NCBI GenBank assembly: GCA_903828025.1
Contig: CAIKKO010000042.1
Coordinates: 1 to 7,023 of the forward strand
Origin: an uncultured Sphingomonadales bacterium
Lineage (GTDB): Bacteria; Pseudomonadota; Alphaproteobacteria; Sphingomonadales; Sphingomonadaceae
Direction: 5' to 3'
Length of the DNA: 7,023 nucleotides
Shown here one piece after another: positions 6,644 to 7,023 of the stretch. Every line of letters begins with the position of its first letter. Within the stretch, counting starts at the first letter, position 1. The position numbers and the translations under genes were made by a program. Under the pieces are notes generated by a model. That model was not told the DNA's origin. It did no database searches and was given only the letters and a program-made list of their open reading frames with translations.

Positions 6644-6877
6644 CCATTATCGCAGTATTCAAGCGGCTTGGATCGCAAGGTCATGCCGATTTTGCGGCCA
6701 TGCGCCGCGCCCGAATCGCGTGTCGTCGCGGCGATTGCTGCGCGGCGGCGGGGCGCGGATGAACAGCGGAATTGCGGTGCGACCGGGAAAATGCTGCACC
6801 TTGCGGCCCTGCGCTGTCCCGGATTGATACGTCGTTCCATCGGGACGCTGGCGGGGATTGCTCCATTCTGCACGCTA

Positions 6878-6908
6878 TTGTGCAATGCAAAAAAGTAGGG
6901 CATAAAAT
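6878..6908 (+). promoter_or_regulatory. Promoter-like AT-rich patch pointing right
   Basis: This is the only clearly AT-rich island in the region. TTGTGC (6878-6883) resembles a -35 element in its first three bases. CATAAA (6901-6906, 17 bases on) or TAAAAT (6903-6908, five of six matches to TATAAT, 19 bases on) could be the -10. Transcription would begin near 6913-6916 and run rightward, out of the window. It lies downstream of the lptA hairpin, consistent with a new transcription unit starting here. Confidence 0.4.
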
Positions 6909-6920
6909 CGGGGCGTGAAG

Positions 6921-6945
6921 CAATGCCTTCGCGCGGTCGGCATTG
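6921..6945 (+). other. 7-bp perfect inverted repeat just after the promoter-like patch
   Basis: CAATGCC (6921-6927) and GGCATTG (6939-6945) are perfect inverted complements around an 11-base loop. The repeat begins within about ten bases of the predicted transcription start. As RNA it would form a hairpin at the 5' end of the transcript; as DNA it could be an operator dyad. Confidence 0.4.
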
Positions 6946-6958
6946 GCACGCCACGGTC

Positions 6959-6972
6959 CCTGCGGGCGCAGG
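6959..6972 (+). other. Compact hairpin, second in the putative leader
   Basis: CCTGCG (6959-6964) and CGCAGG (6967-6972) are perfect inverted complements around GG; in RNA a five-pair stem with a four-base GGGC loop is more realistic. It follows the first inverted repeat by 13 bases, so a transcript starting near 6915 would carry two tandem hairpins. Short GC-rich stems like this are common by chance. Confidence 0.3.
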
Positions 6973-7023
6973 CGCAAGGGTGCGGTCCAAAGCTGCCATT
7001 GGTGCGGGATGTGGGGACAGATC

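Larger units (their letters stand above)
6606..7023. other. About 420 bases after lptA with no recognisable gene
   Basis: No reading frame here encodes a protein I recognise. Frames on both strands are short or composition-driven, for example 6668-6898 plus (76 codons, Arg/Ala-rich, several Cys) and 6586-6999 minus, which overlaps the end of lptA. Two plus-strand frames are open to the right edge, from GTG 6915 (36 codons visible) and from ATG 6923 (33 codons visible). Neither has a ribosome binding site or a family motif. The stretch contains the hairpin at 6615-6643, an AT-rich promoter-like patch at 6878-6908, and hairpins at 6921-6945 and 6959-6972. It does not begin with lptB. It may be a long regulatory leader of the gene beyond the edge, hold an unannotated small RNA, or be plain spacer. 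Confidence 0.6.

Noticed and set aside
6585..6660. Classic intrinsic terminator with T-tract after lptA
   Set aside because: The stem is strong, but the bases after it (CCATTATCG) have no T-run, so the call was kept at moderate confidence rather than as a canonical terminator.
5832..6662. 276-codon minus-strand frame antisense to lptC and lptA
   Set aside because: It is composition-driven, while the plus strand has a signal peptide, the OstA pattern and an ATGA coupling.
6668..6898. 76-codon plus-strand frame as a small gene after lptA
   Set aside because: It has no ribosome binding site, no recognised family and an Arg/Ala composition like the other shadow frames; a small protein cannot be excluded, but nothing supports it.
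6606..6900. Decayed lptB or insertion sequence remnant
   Set aside because: No Walker A, signature or other ABC ATPase motif is seen in any frame. There are no terminal inverted repeats, target duplications or transposase-like residues.

Overview
The window is a stretch of GC-rich chromosome, roughly two thirds G+C. Almost all of it is accounted for by seven protein genes of well-known families. The best guess for the host is an alphaproteobacterium, probably of the Sphingomonadales (Novosphingobium/Sphingomonas/Erythrobacter-like). The reasons are the short RNase D-like NrnC protein, the order nrnC-lptC-lptA, and the GC-rich codon usage. This assignment is an inference from gene content; no rRNA or other taxonomic marker is present.

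Layout. (1) Positions 1-1463, minus strand: an EthA-like FAD/NADPH Baeyer-Villiger monooxygenase whose last few residues lie beyond the left edge. (2) A 111-base divergent gap. (3) Positions 1575-2555, plus: a CorA-type Mg2+/Co2+ channel. (4) Positions 2552-3241, minus: family 1 uracil-DNA glycosylase (ung), tail to tail with corA with the two stop codons interleaved. (5) A 113-base divergent gap holding a perfect inverted repeat just before ung and a good ribosome binding site before the next gene. (6) Positions 3355-4671, plus: UDP-glucose 6-dehydrogenase (ugd). (7) Positions 4734-6605, plus: a compact cluster of nrnC (nanoRNase), lptC and lptA, the last two overlapping by the usual ATGA. 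(8) Positions 6606-7023: no recognisable gene. It holds a strong hairpin just after lptA, then a promoter-like AT-rich patch followed by two further hairpins running toward the right edge.

How the genes work together. LptC and LptA form the inner-membrane anchor and periplasmic bridge of the lipopolysaccharide export machine. Ugd makes UDP-glucuronate, a precursor for acidic surface polysaccharides and, in sphingomonads, for glucuronosyl glycosphingolipid. The right half therefore has a cell-envelope theme, with NrnC (the last step of RNA decay) riding in the same cluster. The left half (monooxygenase, CorA, Ung) is a set of independently oriented genes with no evident shared pathway.

I see no mobile element, CRISPR array, tRNA, rRNA or defence system. 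Most of the window is ordinary. The least explained part is the final ~420 bases, where an lptB gene would commonly be expected.
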